This document shows, in pieces, positions 1-9,799 of a stretch of 64,000 bases of DNA. Positions within the stretch are counted from its first letter, which is position 1; each line of letters opens with the position of its first letter. Origin of the DNA: Saprospiraceae bacterium UBA7687 (GTDB lineage Bacteria; Bacteroidota; Bacteroidia; Chitinophagales; Saprospiraceae); NCBI GenBank assembly GCA_002482845.1, contig DLGT01000084.1, forward strand, positions 6,685-70,684, given 5' to 3'. Below the pieces are notes generated by a model. That model had not been told where the DNA came from. It did not search any database and worked only from the letters and a program-made list of their open reading frames with translations. A program made the position numbers and the translations under genes.

Positions 1-2
1 AT

Positions 3-476
3 AAGGCCATTTCTTACGATTCTACAGATGGTGAATTCCTAGTCAATCGTGGGGCGACATACGCTAGGCTTGGAGATGTAGAAAAAGCCATTGAAAATTT
101 TAATCAGGGTCTTAAATTAAAACCTGACCACGCCGTTGGGTATCTCAATAGATCTATTATGTACAATGCCACTGGTAAAATAGACCTTGCACATGAAGAT
201 ATCACAAGCTATCTCAAACTCAATCCATACAATGCTGATTTATGGTATGAAAAAGGTAGGGCTTTAAGATTGCTAGAACGACCTAAAGAAGCCATCCAAG
301 CTTACGATGAGGCCATAAAACTCAAAAGCAACAACAAAGGTCTCTTCCATTACGAAAGATCTAGAACCTATGCGGGACTCAATATGATGAATGAAGCGAA
401 AACAGACCTTCAGGCGGCAATCCAACTAGGTTATAACAATATCGATCCTGCATACAGGCAACAATTAGGTATGTAG
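3..476 (+). CDS. TPR-repeat protein, C-terminal part (5' end outside the window)
   Basis: The reading frame is open from the first bases of the window, so the true start lies upstream. The visible 157 residues are four consecutive tetratricopeptide repeats of about 34 residues, each with the small-residue and aromatic spacing of paired helices (for example NRGATYARLGDVEKAIENF, then EKGRALRLLERPKEAIQAY). TPR arrays are protein-protein interaction scaffolds; nothing here names a partner. The stop codon is immediately followed by the ATG of the next gene, so the two are probably co-transcribed and translationally coupled. An internal ATG at 159 exists but would start in the middle of a repeat and is unlikely to be real. 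Whether the protein has a signal peptide cannot be judged. Confidence 0.85.
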   Translation, partial: KAISYDSTDGEFLVNRGATYARLGDVEKAIENFNQGLKLKPDHAVGYLNRSIMYNATGKIDLAHEDITSYLKLNPYNADLWYEKGRALRLLERPKEAIQAYDEAIKLKSNNKGLFHYERSRTYAGLNMMNEAKTDLQAAIQLGYNNIDPAYRQQLGM

Positions 477-1115
477 ATGAGTATCAGCTATTTGAAATCA
501 AGTTTCAAACAAATATCCGCTAAAGAACAAGCCAATGTCATTACCCATGCCATTGGTTTGTTATTAGTGATTTTATTTTGTCCAGTCTTATTGATGTCAG
601 AACCTGTTCATGCACCTTGGTATGGATTAGTGATTTTTATTATTGGAATGGCTTTTACCTATTTTAGTTCTGCATACTTTCACTTGCAAACCGACACTGT
701 AGTTAGGAACAAATGGCGAATAGTAGATCATATTTCTATTTTTATACTCATAGGGAGTACATACACACCTTTTATTCTATTCCATTATAATAGTCTTGAT
801 GGTCACACTTTTTTATTTGTCCATTGGATGATTATCCTTGGTGGTATTTTGTTCAAGTTGATTTTCAAAGATAAGTATGAAGTTTTTTCATTAACCCTAT
901 ATCTACTATTGGGTTGGATGGTGCTTTTTATATATGATCCCATTACACAGCACATGACAGACCACGTAAAATTGTGGTTATTTGTGGGTGGATTGAGCTA
1001 TACCACAGGTGTCATATTTTATGTTTGGGAAAAGCTTTATTACCATCATGCCATTTGGCACATATTTGTAATGTTGGGCAGCGCAGGACATTATATGGCA
1101 TTGGTGAACTCTTGA
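477..1115 (+). CDS. Hemolysin III / PAQR family membrane protein
   Basis: A 212-residue protein with seven predicted membrane helices, the usual length for bacterial HlyIII/YqfA proteins. The metal-site residues of the PAQR superfamily are visible: S65-x3-H69 in SSAYFHL, D84 in DHISIF, and H191-x3-H195 in the last helix (HAIWH). The ATG directly abuts the stop of the TPR gene, which supports both the start and a shared transcript. Family members have been linked to haemolysis, to membrane fluidity sensing and, in eukaryotes, to ceramidase-like hydrolysis. The reaction of the bacterial proteins is not settled, so no substrate is assigned. Location is the inner membrane. Confidence 0.88.
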   Translation: MSISYLKSSFKQISAKEQANVITHAIGLLLVILFCPVLLMSEPVHAPWYGLVIFIIGMAFTYFSSAYFHLQTDTVVRNKWRIVDHISIFILIGSTYTPFILFHYNSLDGHTFLFVHWMIILGGILFKLIFKDKYEVFSLTLYLLLGWMVLFIYDPITQHMTDHVKLWLFVGGLSYTTGVIFYVWEKLYYHHAIWHIFVMLGSAGHYMALVNS

Positions 1116-1263
1116 ATTATTCCTAAAGCAAATTACAATGAGTCGTTTGCTCTTCGTATTACACAATCAAATGCCAAAAGGCTTTTAGCCTTCAATGATT
1201 ACTTCCTACCTAAAATCGGCATTTACTTAAAAATAGCATTACATATTTTTTTGGAGTGTTAAA
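1116..1263. other. Intergenic spacer before the repeat array
   Basis: This non-coding stretch follows the HlyIII gene. Its last bases (AGTGTTAAA at 1255-1263) match the 3' part of the 22-bp variant unit in the neighbouring array, so the array probably begins with a partial, decayed unit. No hairpin with a T-tract or convincing promoter was seen. Confidence 0.5.
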
Positions 1264-1727
1264 GTTTCCTAAATGACATTGCCTGTTTCCTAAATGCAGG
1301 TGGGAGTTTCCTAAATGACAGTGCCTGTTTCTTCGATGAAGTGTTAAAGTTTCCTAAATGACAGTGCCTGTTTCCTACTTGACGGTGGGAGTTTCCTAAA
1401 TGGTAGTGCGAGTTTACTAAATGCACATGGTAGTTTCTTCGATGAAGTGTTAAAGTTTCCTAAATGGCAGTGCTTGTTTCCTAAATGACAGTGCGAGTTT
1501 CCTAAATGACGGTAGGAGTTTCCTAAATGACAGTGCCCATTTCCTAAATGACGGTAGGAGTTTCCTAAATGGTGGTAGGAGTTTCCTAAATAACAGTGCC
1601 TGTTTCCTAAATAAAGATGGGAGTTCCATAAATGGAAGTGCCTGTTTCCTAAATGGTGGTGGCCGTTTCTTGAATGACGGTAGGAGGTTCCTAAATTAAG
1701 GTGCGACATTCCTAAACGATTATGGTT
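1264..1727. repeat. Imperfect 21-bp tandem repeat array (22 units)
   Basis: Twenty-two head-to-tail units run without gaps. Twenty are 21 bp with a conserved core GTTTCCTAAATG followed by a variable tail. The tails tend to alternate between ACAGTGCCT-like and ACGGTAGGA-like, giving a weak 42-bp super-period. Two units (1327-1348 and 1433-1454) are an identical 22-bp variant, GTTTCTTCGATG plus AAGTGTTAAA, spaced one higher-order block apart. Units at the right end are the most degenerate. As 21 is a multiple of three, the minus strand reads as an uninterrupted heptad-repeat ORF, which I regard as an artefact. The array sits between two plus-strand genes and ends about 150 bp before the next start codon. 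Confidence 0.92.
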
Positions 1728-1794
1728 GAGAATACAATTTATCTTTTCCCAGATATTTTCATTAAATAAATAGAACTACATTTTATTTTTTGCT

Positions 1795-1802
1795 TACATT
1801 TG
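1795..1802 (+). promoter_or_regulatory. Candidate -7 promoter element for the 1881 gene
   Basis: TACATTTG matches the Bacteroidota -7 consensus TAnnTTTG and lies about 80 bp before the start codon, just after the repeat array. No clear -33 TTTG was found at the expected spacing. Confidence 0.45.
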
Positions 1803-1880
1803 TATCATGATGATTGTTTAACAAAGAAATGAAGCAAATATTATTCTAGGATTCTGACAAAACAGTATTAAAACCATCTA

Positions 1881-4800
1881 ATGAAAAAACATTTACCATT
1901 TTCTTTAACGCCACTCCCACTTTCCATTTTTTTATGGGCTTTTTTAGTGATAAATATGTCTTATGGTCAAAATAATGGCTGCTGGGATGAGCTCTGTATA
2001 AATTCTGGTCGTTATTGTATTGAAGGAATGAAAGTTTCTCCATCCACAACCATTAGATTAATTGGTGATGCTAAAATAACAAATCAATATGTCATTGACT
2101 CAACGTTGTGTTTTGAAGTAGAACTCTTAAGTTCTGCTGACCCTTTTTGTTCATCTTCTTATTATATTGAAGATAATGGCGTGGGAGGTAATGGTAATAT
2201 CTTATGTTTTGGGACTTTAGATTGCTGCCCACCAAGAATTGAACTTCTGAATGCTAATTGTACATCAGACTTACCAATTATACCCAATTTGTGTGAATTT
2301 TTCAATAAAACATTCGACGTATGTTTAGGTGACACAAGTAATTTTTCGGTAATATCTAATTTTAATAATCGTTTATCAGGTGACGTTTTTGTTACAAAAG
2401 GTACCAAAGTCATAAAATCAGATGTGTATTTTGATGTGATTTGGCATAGCTTAGGTATTGAATGTATTGGATTTAGGCTACCACCGCCTTCTCCAAATGG
2501 ATTTGGGTTTAATTATCAAGTGAATGTTAAACCCAAAGATACTTTAAAAATTATTTCGTTACACGACATTAATGAACCTATTTGCTTAAATGAGTTAAGG
2601 ACATTTGCAGTTAATGAAGATAATGAAAACTATTTATGGACATTAAGTGATGGCAGAAATTGGACAGGAAGTAAAGCAAAAATACTTTTTGATCAAGTAG
2701 GTAATTATAATCTTATTGTGAAGTCATTGGACGAATGTCAATGTATGATACCTGATACCATTCCTATTCAAGTGAATCCTGGTAGCTATCCAGAAATTTT
2801 ATGTGTGGGATCAGTATGTATTGGTACAGAAGTTACTTACACCACTCCGACCGTATGTGATGATTATATTTGGGATGTTAGTACACATGGGACTGTAATT
2901 GCTGGCGGTGGACCCAAAGATGCTTTTACCAAAGTGCTTTGGCAAAATGGAAATTTAGGAACAATAACCTTGGCAACACCTGCATGTGGCACTGATGTAT
3001 GTAAATCAGAAATAACAGCTTCCATACCCATATTAGATTTAAATGGCGTAATATTCGGAATGGATACTGTTTGTTTAAATAGCAAATCGACATATAAAAC
3101 AACTTATTATGAAGGTACAAATTATCAATGGTATGTAAATGGCCAACCAATAGGAGACAATAAGTCATTTGTTGATGTGACATTTATAAATCAATATTGG
3201 CCTATAGCTACCATTAAAGTGGTATATGAAAACTGTTTTTTAGGATGTAAGGGTGAAGTTGAAAAATTGGTAGTTTTATTACCTGAACTAACCTTGGCAA
3301 GTTATGGAAAAACATTTTGCATAAACAACACATACAATATATTTTCCAATAGGAACTGGAATTTAAATTGGCAAATCATCGCACCTGACCAAACTGTAAC
3401 ACAGTATTCTGGAATCACTCTAAGTTTTAAACCTTTGCAAGCTGGGGAATATGTTATTACAGGGTTTCCAATAAATAATTTATCCTGTAATAAATCAGTT
3501 TCATTACGAATCAAAACTGAAAAACCAATCGAGCCACCTACAGATATTTTAGGTCCGTCATTTGTATGCATAGGAGATAAAGCTACATTTACGGTTCCTA
3601 ATCTTGGCCCAAATGAAGTGGTAGACTGGGCTATTATAGCAGGTACAACTAATGTAGCTTATGGATATGAAACATCTATAACATATATATGGAAAAGCAA
3701 TATAAACCACACAGTGACAGCGAGGATAATGGACGTTATAACTGGTTGTACTTCTACTACAACAACCAAAGTAATTTCTCGAGATTTAAATCTTATTGGT
3801 GTTGATACCATGTGTTTTGGAACCGAACAAGAATTTTTTATTGAAAATATAGAAAATAAAGGAATCACTTGGACAATAAGTCCTGATACCGCAGCAATTA
3901 TATTAGACATCAAGGACAATAGTATCAAACTCAAATCATTGAGAGCAGGTAATTTTACTTTACAAGCCAATTATTGCCAAAAATCCATCACAAAAACGAT
4001 TCATGTTCCTAATCCAATTTTTGATTTTCCAATAGTTACTCAAGATACTTGTTTCCCACATTTACCGAAGGTATTCATTGACATTCCGTCGTCTTACAGT
4101 GTCGATATTATAAACGAAGATGATGAAAGAGTTTCGAATAACAACTCTGTCCAATTACCTCCTGGTTTTTATACCGCTATCGTAAATAGAAATGGAATCT
4201 GTCCAGTTACAAAAGAAAAAACATTTGAACTCTTCACGCATAAACCATTTACCTTTACACTAGGCTTGGATGGTCCAGATGATATTTGTGTACCAACGTC
4301 ATTTTCCAAACTATTTGTGACAAGTCAAAATACGGCATTGTCTTACGCTTGGTATCGAAATAATATGCTATTGCCTGAAATAGATTCTTCCATACAAATT
4401 AATGCATCTGGTAGTTATGGTGTTGTTGTTAGTGACGAAAATGGGTGTCAATTAAGTAGGTTTGTAGAGATAGGAAGTTGTTGCGACACTGTTGTAACAA
4501 CGGCATTTAATGCTGGTAGAATTGACCACAATTGCAATGAAAAGACTTTTCGGATCTTCCCACCTTATCAAAGTACTAATATTGTTTGGACTATAACACT
4601 TAACGATTCGACCATTTACACCATTGACAATGTAAATGAAATATCTTATACTTTCACAAATCCCGGTTTTTATTATGTTTCTGCCATTGGTGATTATTGT
4701 ATCACCACCGAAGTTTGCGGATTGTCTGTAACAAGTTGTGAAATTTACACTACAGTTGTTTTTATTCCTAATGAAGCTGAAATTGGTATTGCCCCCGCAT

Positions 4801-7800
4801 GTGACCCTTTTACTAAATCTTTCCGTGAACTCAATAACAACCAGAATTCTTTTCAAATAAGTAAATATGAATGGAATTTTGGAGATCCAACTACTGGCCT
4901 ATTAAATGTATCCACAGAAAAAAATCCTAGTCATACCTTTTCTTCATTCGGAAATTATGAAATTAGCTTAGAAATAGTATTTTACAATGGCTGTGTAGTC
5001 ACTACAAAAGATACCATTACCATTTCGGATTATCCAGAAGTCATCACTCAAACATCATTTACAATTTGTGAAAAAACATCGGTCGAATGTACCGCATCAT
5101 CGAGTGAATCGAGATATAAATACAAATGGAATTTTGGTGAACCAGGTAGTTTGATTTTTAATGAGGCAAAAGGACAGCAAGTATCGCACCTTTATGCAAA
5201 GGATGGAAATTATATCATTACATTAGAAACTTATTTAGGTCAGTGCAAAGTCTCAGAAAAAATGATTCCTGTCTCAATGATAAAAAATACATTGGCTGCG
5301 TCTATTAGTTCAAATTTACCAATTCCGAAATGTCCATCAGATACGGTCACCCTGACAGCATCACCAACAAATCTTGAATATCTATGGAACACCAATGACA
5401 CTTCCTCCTCCATTGATATCATTGATGAAGGCACGTTCAGAGTTACGGTCACAGATGATAATGGTTGTGTAGCTGTAAGCAATCCGTTTGGTGTAACAAA
5501 TAATACAATTGCAAATACTTATATTTATGGTTCTATTGGTTATAATTTTAGTCAATACAAAGATAGCATTGAAATATGTTTTGGAAAAATTGTTAACTTG
5601 TATTTGACACCCATTATTGATGAAGCAGTATATACATGGCAACCTCAAAACGTAATTGCATCTTCGTTAACACTTACGCCGGCCCAGCTCCCTGTCGGGA
5701 GACATGTATTCTCAATCGATGTTTCCCTGAATGGGGTGTGTCAATTTACAACATCACCATTTGTCATCAACGTGAGACCATATCCAGATACACCTATTAT
5801 AGATAAAATAGGTACAGGAAATTGTATCACGGATGTTTCAGAAATCTTTGTCACCAATCCGCAAAATGATATTTTTTATAAATGGTCTGGCAACAACCCT
5901 AAATTTGTCAAAGAACAATACAAAATAACTCCAAATGATCGCGTAGATTATCAAGTTGAAGTAAAAAACATCTATGGTTGCGCTGCTAAAAGTAATGAGA
6001 TCATACTCGGCTCGCCACCTTCCAAACCTGTTTGGATGTCTGGATGTCTAGACCTGTGTTTCCCTTCAGATTTGTGCATCAATACCAAAAACCAAAACGA
6101 CGTCTATTTATATAAAGATGATGTCTTGATCAAAAAAATCCTTCCTACAGACACTACACTTGAGATTACATCATCGGGCAGTTATTATCTTCGATCCGAC
6201 TCTGATGATGGCTGTTCATCTGTATCCGAAAAACTAGATATCTCTGCTCGACCTCTCTCACATAATCTATCAGGAATCGCTTATCTAGATATCAACAAAA
6301 ACAATACTTACGAAGTTGGGATCGATAGTCTTTTGCCAAATGTCAAAGTAGGACTGTGGAGCAACAATAATCTTATCCAATTTATCCAAACAGATACAAA
6401 TGGATACTACCAATTTGATACCATTCTTATTCCAAATTTGGAAGTGAGATTTGATCCATTTTTGATTCCATCTTTTGAAGCTTCTTTTATTGATAGTACC
6501 CTATTTTTTAGTAATTGTAACGAAGAGAAAGTGATAGATTTTGGTCTTCAGATAAACTGTATTGCTTCGACTTCGTCACTTGAGTTACAATTTTGCGAAG
6601 GTGATTCTATCCAATATCTAAATCAAATGTATTTTACGCAAGTTCGAGATACTGTTACCGTAAAAAACATAGCAGGCTGTGACTCTATTATTTATCTTAA
6701 CATTAAGACATTGCCCAATCCGAATGTAGCACTTAAAACAGAAGCTACTTGCAATGACCATGCATCTGGTCAATTGACCATCCAAAACTTCTCGAATCAA
6801 TTTCAATACTTCTTAAATGATTCCATTTTAATAAATGATTCGATTTTAACCAATATTTCATTGGGAACTTACAAATTGAAAGTGGTTAATAATGAAGGTT
6901 GTTCTACTAACCTACCCTTTTTCATAGATGGTTTACCGCCTATTTCATATGATGTTGACGCCCAAAACACATGCAAAAACAGCAATAATGGTTCTATCGA
7001 CATTATAAGCCCAAATGGTTCTTTAATGTACAAATTCCAAGACGGTGCTACATATTCTTCCGTCCATAATTGGTCTAATCTTGCAGCGGGGAACTACAAT
7101 ATATTTATGGTGGACGAACATGGTTGTTTAGATACAACATCTATCAACATTGACACTTTCTCATCACCATCTTACTCCATTGAAGCTAAACCTTCATGTT
7201 TTGACAATGGCACTGGTACGATCCTATTAGATCTAAACAATGTAGTAAATTCTATCATTTGGAAAGAAGCATCTACAGGAAATGTCATAAACGAATTGGA
7301 TAGTTTGTCTTATGGTAGGTATTTGATGACTATGGAAGATGCTTTTGGATGCATCACAGAAGATGATATATTTATTGATAGTTTGACGCGTCCTTCTTTT
7401 AATTTCGCCATTATTCCGTCTTGTGAAAACAATGCATTTGGAACATTAATCATTCAAGATAGCGATCCATTATTTTATTACCAAATTGACAACTTACCAC
7501 CCTTCCAAGGAAATCAATCCTTTAAAAACTTATCTACAGGGCAACACCGTGTCATGGTAACAGATACTTTTGGTTGTACTTTGACGCAGACATTTGTGAT
7601 AGAGATAGCACCATCTATTTTGCCTGACTTAATTTTTGCGACTACGAGTTCATGCATTGACAAACCATCAGGGAGTGTGATTATAAATAGTAATAGGGAA
7701 GCTTATTTTGAATTTAACGGATTAAGTTTTTCAAATGACACCATTATCAATAACCTAGCTTTTGGAAATTATATTTTTACAATTACGGATAGTTTAGGTT

Positions 7801-8360
7801 GCGAATATACGAAAGAAGTTAGTGTGGATACCCTTCCTGAAATCGCGGTCACATTCCCCACATTTGATGAAGATTGTTATTTTAACCAAATAGAAATCAT
7901 TCCTATGGTCACAAATCATGCTGGAAATATCTCTTACGAATGGAGTAGTGGAGACCAAAGTGCTAAAATCGTAGCCACGCAATCTGGCAATTATTCTGTT
8001 ACAATTTCAGACCAATGTGAAAGCAGAAGTCAACAATGGAATTTAGATATTCAAGAAGAAAATATCCAAGACTTAATTTATACACCGAATATTTTTTCAA
8101 GGCATAGCAAGGGAATTAATAATTGTTTCAAACCTACCTTCCATAAAGACATAGAAGTTTTAACTATTTATGTGAGAATCTTTGATAGGTGGGGAAATAA
8201 AGTATTTGAAACTAAGGAATTAAGTGGTTGTTGGGATGGATATTTCCAATCAAAACCTGCTGAAACAGGTGTTTATGTATTTATAATAGACTATAGCTAC
8301 TTGCTTTGTAACGAATTAAAGACTGAAAGCAAGCATGGTGATGTTACTATTATTGAATAA
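1881..8360 (+). CDS. Giant secreted surface protein with T9SS type B (gliding-motility, CHU_C) C-terminal domain
   Basis: A 2159-residue protein with an N-terminal signal peptide ending near MSYGQ. The long middle is a chain of Ig-like/PKD beta-sandwich modules. Two clear PKD domains begin near residue 996 (YEWNFGDP) and residue 1079 (YKWNFGEP). An SdrD B-like module starts near residue 1461 (SGIAYLDINKNN). About five SprB-like repeats of roughly 70 residues lie between residues 1610 and 2000, each opening with a Cys motif such as SCENNAFGTL. The last 90 residues (IFDRWGNKVFET, CWDG, GVYVF) form the gliding-motility-associated C-terminal domain that targets cargo to the type IX secretion system (type B sorting). 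It is probably an adhesin or a cell-surface filament; no ligand can be inferred. The start is set by the signal peptide. Confidence 0.9.
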   Translation: MKKHLPFSLTPLPLSIFLWAFLVINMSYGQNNGCWDELCINSGRYCIEGMKVSPSTTIRLIGDAKITNQYVIDSTLCFEVELLSSADPFCSSSYYIEDNGVGGNGNILCFGTLDCCPPRIELLNANCTSDLPIIPNLCEFFNKTFDVCLGDTSNFSVISNFNNRLSGDVFVTKGTKVIKSDVYFDVIWHSLGIECIGFRLPPPSPNGFGFNYQVNVKPKDTLKIISLHDINEPICLNELRTFAVNEDNENYLWTLSDGRNWTGSKAKILFDQVGNYNLIVKSLDECQCMIPDTIPIQVNPGSYPEILCVGSVCIGTEVTYTTPTVCDDYIWDVSTHGTVIAGGGPKDAFTKVLWQNGNLGTITLATPACGTDVCKSEITASIPILDLNGVIFGMDTVCLNSKSTYKTTYYEGTNYQWYVNGQPIGDNKSFVDVTFINQYWPIATIKVVYENCFLGCKGEVEKLVVLLPELTLASYGKTFCINNTYNIFSNRNWNLNWQIIAPDQTVTQYSGITLSFKPLQAGEYVITGFPINNLSCNKSVSLRIKTEKPIEPPTDILGPSFVCIGDKATFTVPNLGPNEVVDWAIIAGTTNVAYGYETSITYIWKSNINHTVTARIMDVITGCTSTTTTKVISRDLNLIGVDTMCFGTEQEFFIENIENKGITWTISPDTAAIILDIKDNSIKLKSLRAGNFTLQANYCQKSITKTIHVPNPIFDFPIVTQDTCFPHLPKVFIDIPSSYSVDIINEDDERVSNNNSVQLPPGFYTAIVNRNGICPVTKEKTFELFTHKPFTFTLGLDGPDDICVPTSFSKLFVTSQNTALSYAWYRNNMLLPEIDSSIQINASGSYGVVVSDENGCQLSRFVEIGSCCDTVVTTAFNAGRIDHNCNEKTFRIFPPYQSTNIVWTITLNDSTIYTIDNVNEISYTFTNPGFYYVSAIGDYCITTEVCGLSVTSCEIYTTVVFIPNEAEIGIAPACDPFTKSFRELNNNQNSFQISKYEWNFGDPTTGLLNVSTEKNPSHTFSSFGNYEISLEIVFYNGCVVTTKDTITISDYPEVITQTSFTICEKTSVECTASSSESRYKYKWNFGEPGSLIFNEAKGQQVSHLYAKDGNYIITLETYLGQCKVSEKMIPVSMIKNTLAASISSNLPIPKCPSDTVTLTASPTNLEYLWNTNDTSSSIDIIDEGTFRVTVTDDNGCVAVSNPFGVTNNTIANTYIYGSIGYNFSQYKDSIEICFGKIVNLYLTPIIDEAVYTWQPQNVIASSLTLTPAQLPVGRHVFSIDVSLNGVCQFTTSPFVINVRPYPDTPIIDKIGTGNCITDVSEIFVTNPQNDIFYKWSGNNPKFVKEQYKITPNDRVDYQVEVKNIYGCAAKSNEIILGSPPSKPVWMSGCLDLCFPSDLCINTKNQNDVYLYKDDVLIKKILPTDTTLEITSSGSYYLRSDSDDGCSSVSEKLDISARPLSHNLSGIAYLDINKNNTYEVGIDSLLPNVKVGLWSNNNLIQFIQTDTNGYYQFDTILIPNLEVRFDPFLIPSFEASFIDSTLFFSNCNEEKVIDFGLQINCIASTSSLELQFCEGDSIQYLNQMYFTQVRDTVTVKNIAGCDSIIYLNIKTLPNPNVALKTEATCNDHASGQLTIQNFSNQFQYFLNDSILINDSILTNISLGTYKLKVVNNEGCSTNLPFFIDGLPPISYDVDAQNTCKNSNNGSIDIISPNGSLMYKFQDGATYSSVHNWSNLAAGNYNIFMVDEHGCLDTTSINIDTFSSPSYSIEAKPSCFDNGTGTILLDLNNVVNSIIWKEASTGNVINELDSLSYGRYLMTMEDAFGCITEDDIFIDSLTRPSFNFAIIPSCENNAFGTLIIQDSDPLFYYQIDNLPPFQGNQSFKNLSTGQHRVMVTDTFGCTLTQTFVIEIAPSILPDLIFATTSSCIDKPSGSVIINSNREAYFEFNGLSFSNDTIINNLAFGNYIFTITDSLGCEYTKEVSVDTLPEIAVTFPTFDEDCYFNQIEIIPMVTNHAGNISYEWSSGDQSAKIVATQSGNYSVTISDQCESRSQQWNLDIQEENIQDLIYTPNIFSRHSKGINNCFKPTFHKDIEVLTIYVRIFDRWGNKVFETKELSGCWDGYFQSKPAETGVYVFIIDYSYLLCNELKTESKHGDVTIIE

Positions 8361-8485
8361 ACCTGGTGTATCTCAAATTTAAAATTCCTTATGTTTTACC
8401 TTGTCCTAAAGGTGACAAAATGAATTTCAAATTAGTATCTGTTCAAAAATGGAATACGCCCACCAAACCCAAGAATCAAATAATT

Positions 8486-8524
8486 ACACATAAGACATAT
8501 TTTCTTAATGTGTAAATCTTTTTT
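8486..8524 (+). terminator. Possible terminator downstream of the giant surface protein
   Basis: The arms ACACATAAGA and TCTTAATGTGT form a stem with one bulge, followed within a few bases by a run of T. It lies about 125 bp after the stop codon, which lowers confidence. Confidence 0.4.
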
Positions 8525-8541
8525 ACTCCTGAAATTAACCG

Positions 8542-8549
8542 TACCTTTG
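8542..8549 (+). promoter_or_regulatory. Candidate -7 promoter element for apbE
   Basis: TACCTTTG is an exact match to TAnnTTTG. A T-rich stretch sits about 19 bp upstream in the -33 position. It predicts a leader of about 175 bases for apbE. Confidence 0.55.
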
Positions 8550-8730
8550 CGATTCGGTCTAAAAAACAACATATTTTGTTGTTATAAAACACTTTATTAG
8601 GTATAGATAAGTCTATGTCAATGTAAAACAATAAAGCCCTTAATTAGCATAATGCGTTTTCAAACTTTTTTTTTTTGCAAAGCCATTATTTCAAACACAT
8701 GCACACTAAATTTTAATTTTAAAAACAGAT

Positions 8731-9783
8731 ATGAAGTCTTTTTTACTAGTATTTACCACCGTTTTGAGTATCTTTTTAATAGGATGTAAAGAAAAAGAAC
8801 AAACTTACTACAAGCTGACTGGACCTACAATGGGTACTACCTACCACATCACCATTCAGACGGACCAACCTGAGGCCATGAAAAATTCGATCGACTCTAT
8901 ATTGGCGGATTTTAATTATTCCATGTCGGCATATATTGATAGCAGTACTTTGACTTATTTTAATCAGGCAGACAGCTTATTTTGCTTCGATCCGAAAAAA
9001 GATCCATATTTCGAACCAATATTTGTTAAGTCAAAAGAGATTTATGAAAAAACGAATGGTGCATTTGATCCATCTATCGCGCCACTTGTGAATTATTATG
9101 GATTTGGATACAAAGAAAAAAAGATGTTGGAAAAATTAGATACTGTCGAAGTTAGAAGATTACTATCGCTGATGGTATTTGATACATTGCAATTAACCAA
9201 AGACGAAATAGGAAATATATGCATTCAGAAACCGAATAAAAATGTAATGTTAGATTTCAACTCCCTATCTCCTGGATACGCTGTTGATGTTATAGCAGAT
9301 TTTTTCAATAAAAAGGGGCTTCGAAACTATATGATCAATCTTGGTGGTGAAATCACAGCTTTAGGTGTCAATGATAAAAAGGAAGAATGGGTCATAGGTA
9401 TTAATAAGCCTGCAGAAGGTGCTGCTGAATCAGAAATAGAATTACCACTATTGATTTCGAATAAATCATTGGCCACAAGTGGAAATTATAGAAATGCCTA
9501 TGAATCCAAAGGACAGAAATTCGCACATATAATTAATCCATTTACAGGAATGAGCCAACCTACAGACATTCTTAGCGCTACTGTCATTGCTGACGATTGT
9601 ATTTCGGCTGATGCATACGCAACTGCTTTTATGGTACTAGGCTTAGAAAAATCTTTGGAACTTGTAGAACAATTAAAAGGGATAGAAGCTTGTTTTATAT
9701 ATGATAACGAAGGTGACGGCGTATTCGAATTTAAAATAAGTGAAGGTTTTTCTAAATACTACCTTCATAACGAACAACAATAA
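8731..9783 (+). CDS. apbE: FAD:protein FMN transferase (ApbE), lipoprotein form
   Basis: A 350-residue protein of typical ApbE length with a lipobox (LIGC, Cys19), so it is anchored on the periplasmic face of a membrane. ApbE attaches FMN from FAD to a threonine of target flavoproteins such as the NqrB/NqrC and RnfG subunits. Visible family motifs are GPTMGTTY at residues 31-38, the PGYAVD segment, LGGEITALG, NPFTG, and a late SADAYATAFMVLG segment that carries metal-binding acid and threonine residues. The next gene begins 16 bp downstream, so the two probably share a transcript. No Nqr or Rnf genes are in the window. Confidence 0.93.
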   Translation: MKSFLLVFTTVLSIFLIGCKEKEQTYYKLTGPTMGTTYHITIQTDQPEAMKNSIDSILADFNYSMSAYIDSSTLTYFNQADSLFCFDPKKDPYFEPIFVKSKEIYEKTNGAFDPSIAPLVNYYGFGYKEKKMLEKLDTVEVRRLLSLMVFDTLQLTKDEIGNICIQKPNKNVMLDFNSLSPGYAVDVIADFFNKKGLRNYMINLGGEITALGVNDKKEEWVIGINKPAEGAAESEIELPLLISNKSLATSGNYRNAYESKGQKFAHIINPFTGMSQPTDILSATVIADDCISADAYATAFMVLGLEKSLELVEQLKGIEACFIYDNEGDGVFEFKISEGFSKYYLHNEQQ

Positions 9784-9799
9784 TAACAAGCAAAACAAA

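Larger units (their letters stand above)
8361..8730. other. Intergenic region between the T9SS protein and apbE
   Basis: This gene-free stretch holds a weak terminator-like hairpin at 8486-8524 and a perfect -7 element at 8542-8549. A short inverted repeat, AACAAC...GTTGTT, lies at 8565-8583, just inside the predicted transcript. A run of T residues precedes 8680. No ORF with coding character was seen. Confidence 0.5.

Noticed and set aside
1344..1709. Minus-strand open frame of 121 codons with a heptad pattern such as HLGNSYR
   Set aside because: It is the direct translation of the 21-bp array, which is a multiple of three and lacks minus-strand stops. It has no promoter, no usual start context and no sequence complexity expected of a protein.
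1264..1727. CRISPR array
   Set aside because: The units are contiguous with no unique spacers, the unit is shorter than a CRISPR repeat, and no cas genes are present.
4452..4856. Minus-strand open frame of 134 codons inside the giant T9SS gene
   Set aside because: It lies entirely within a well-supported plus-strand gene in another frame, is rich in Arg, Asn and Cys without domain features, and is a chance open frame.
8565..8583. Short inverted repeat AACAAC...GTTGTT upstream of apbE as a riboswitch
   Set aside because: The stem is only six A/T-rich pairs and nothing matches the FMN riboswitch core, so regulation by this element is not supported.
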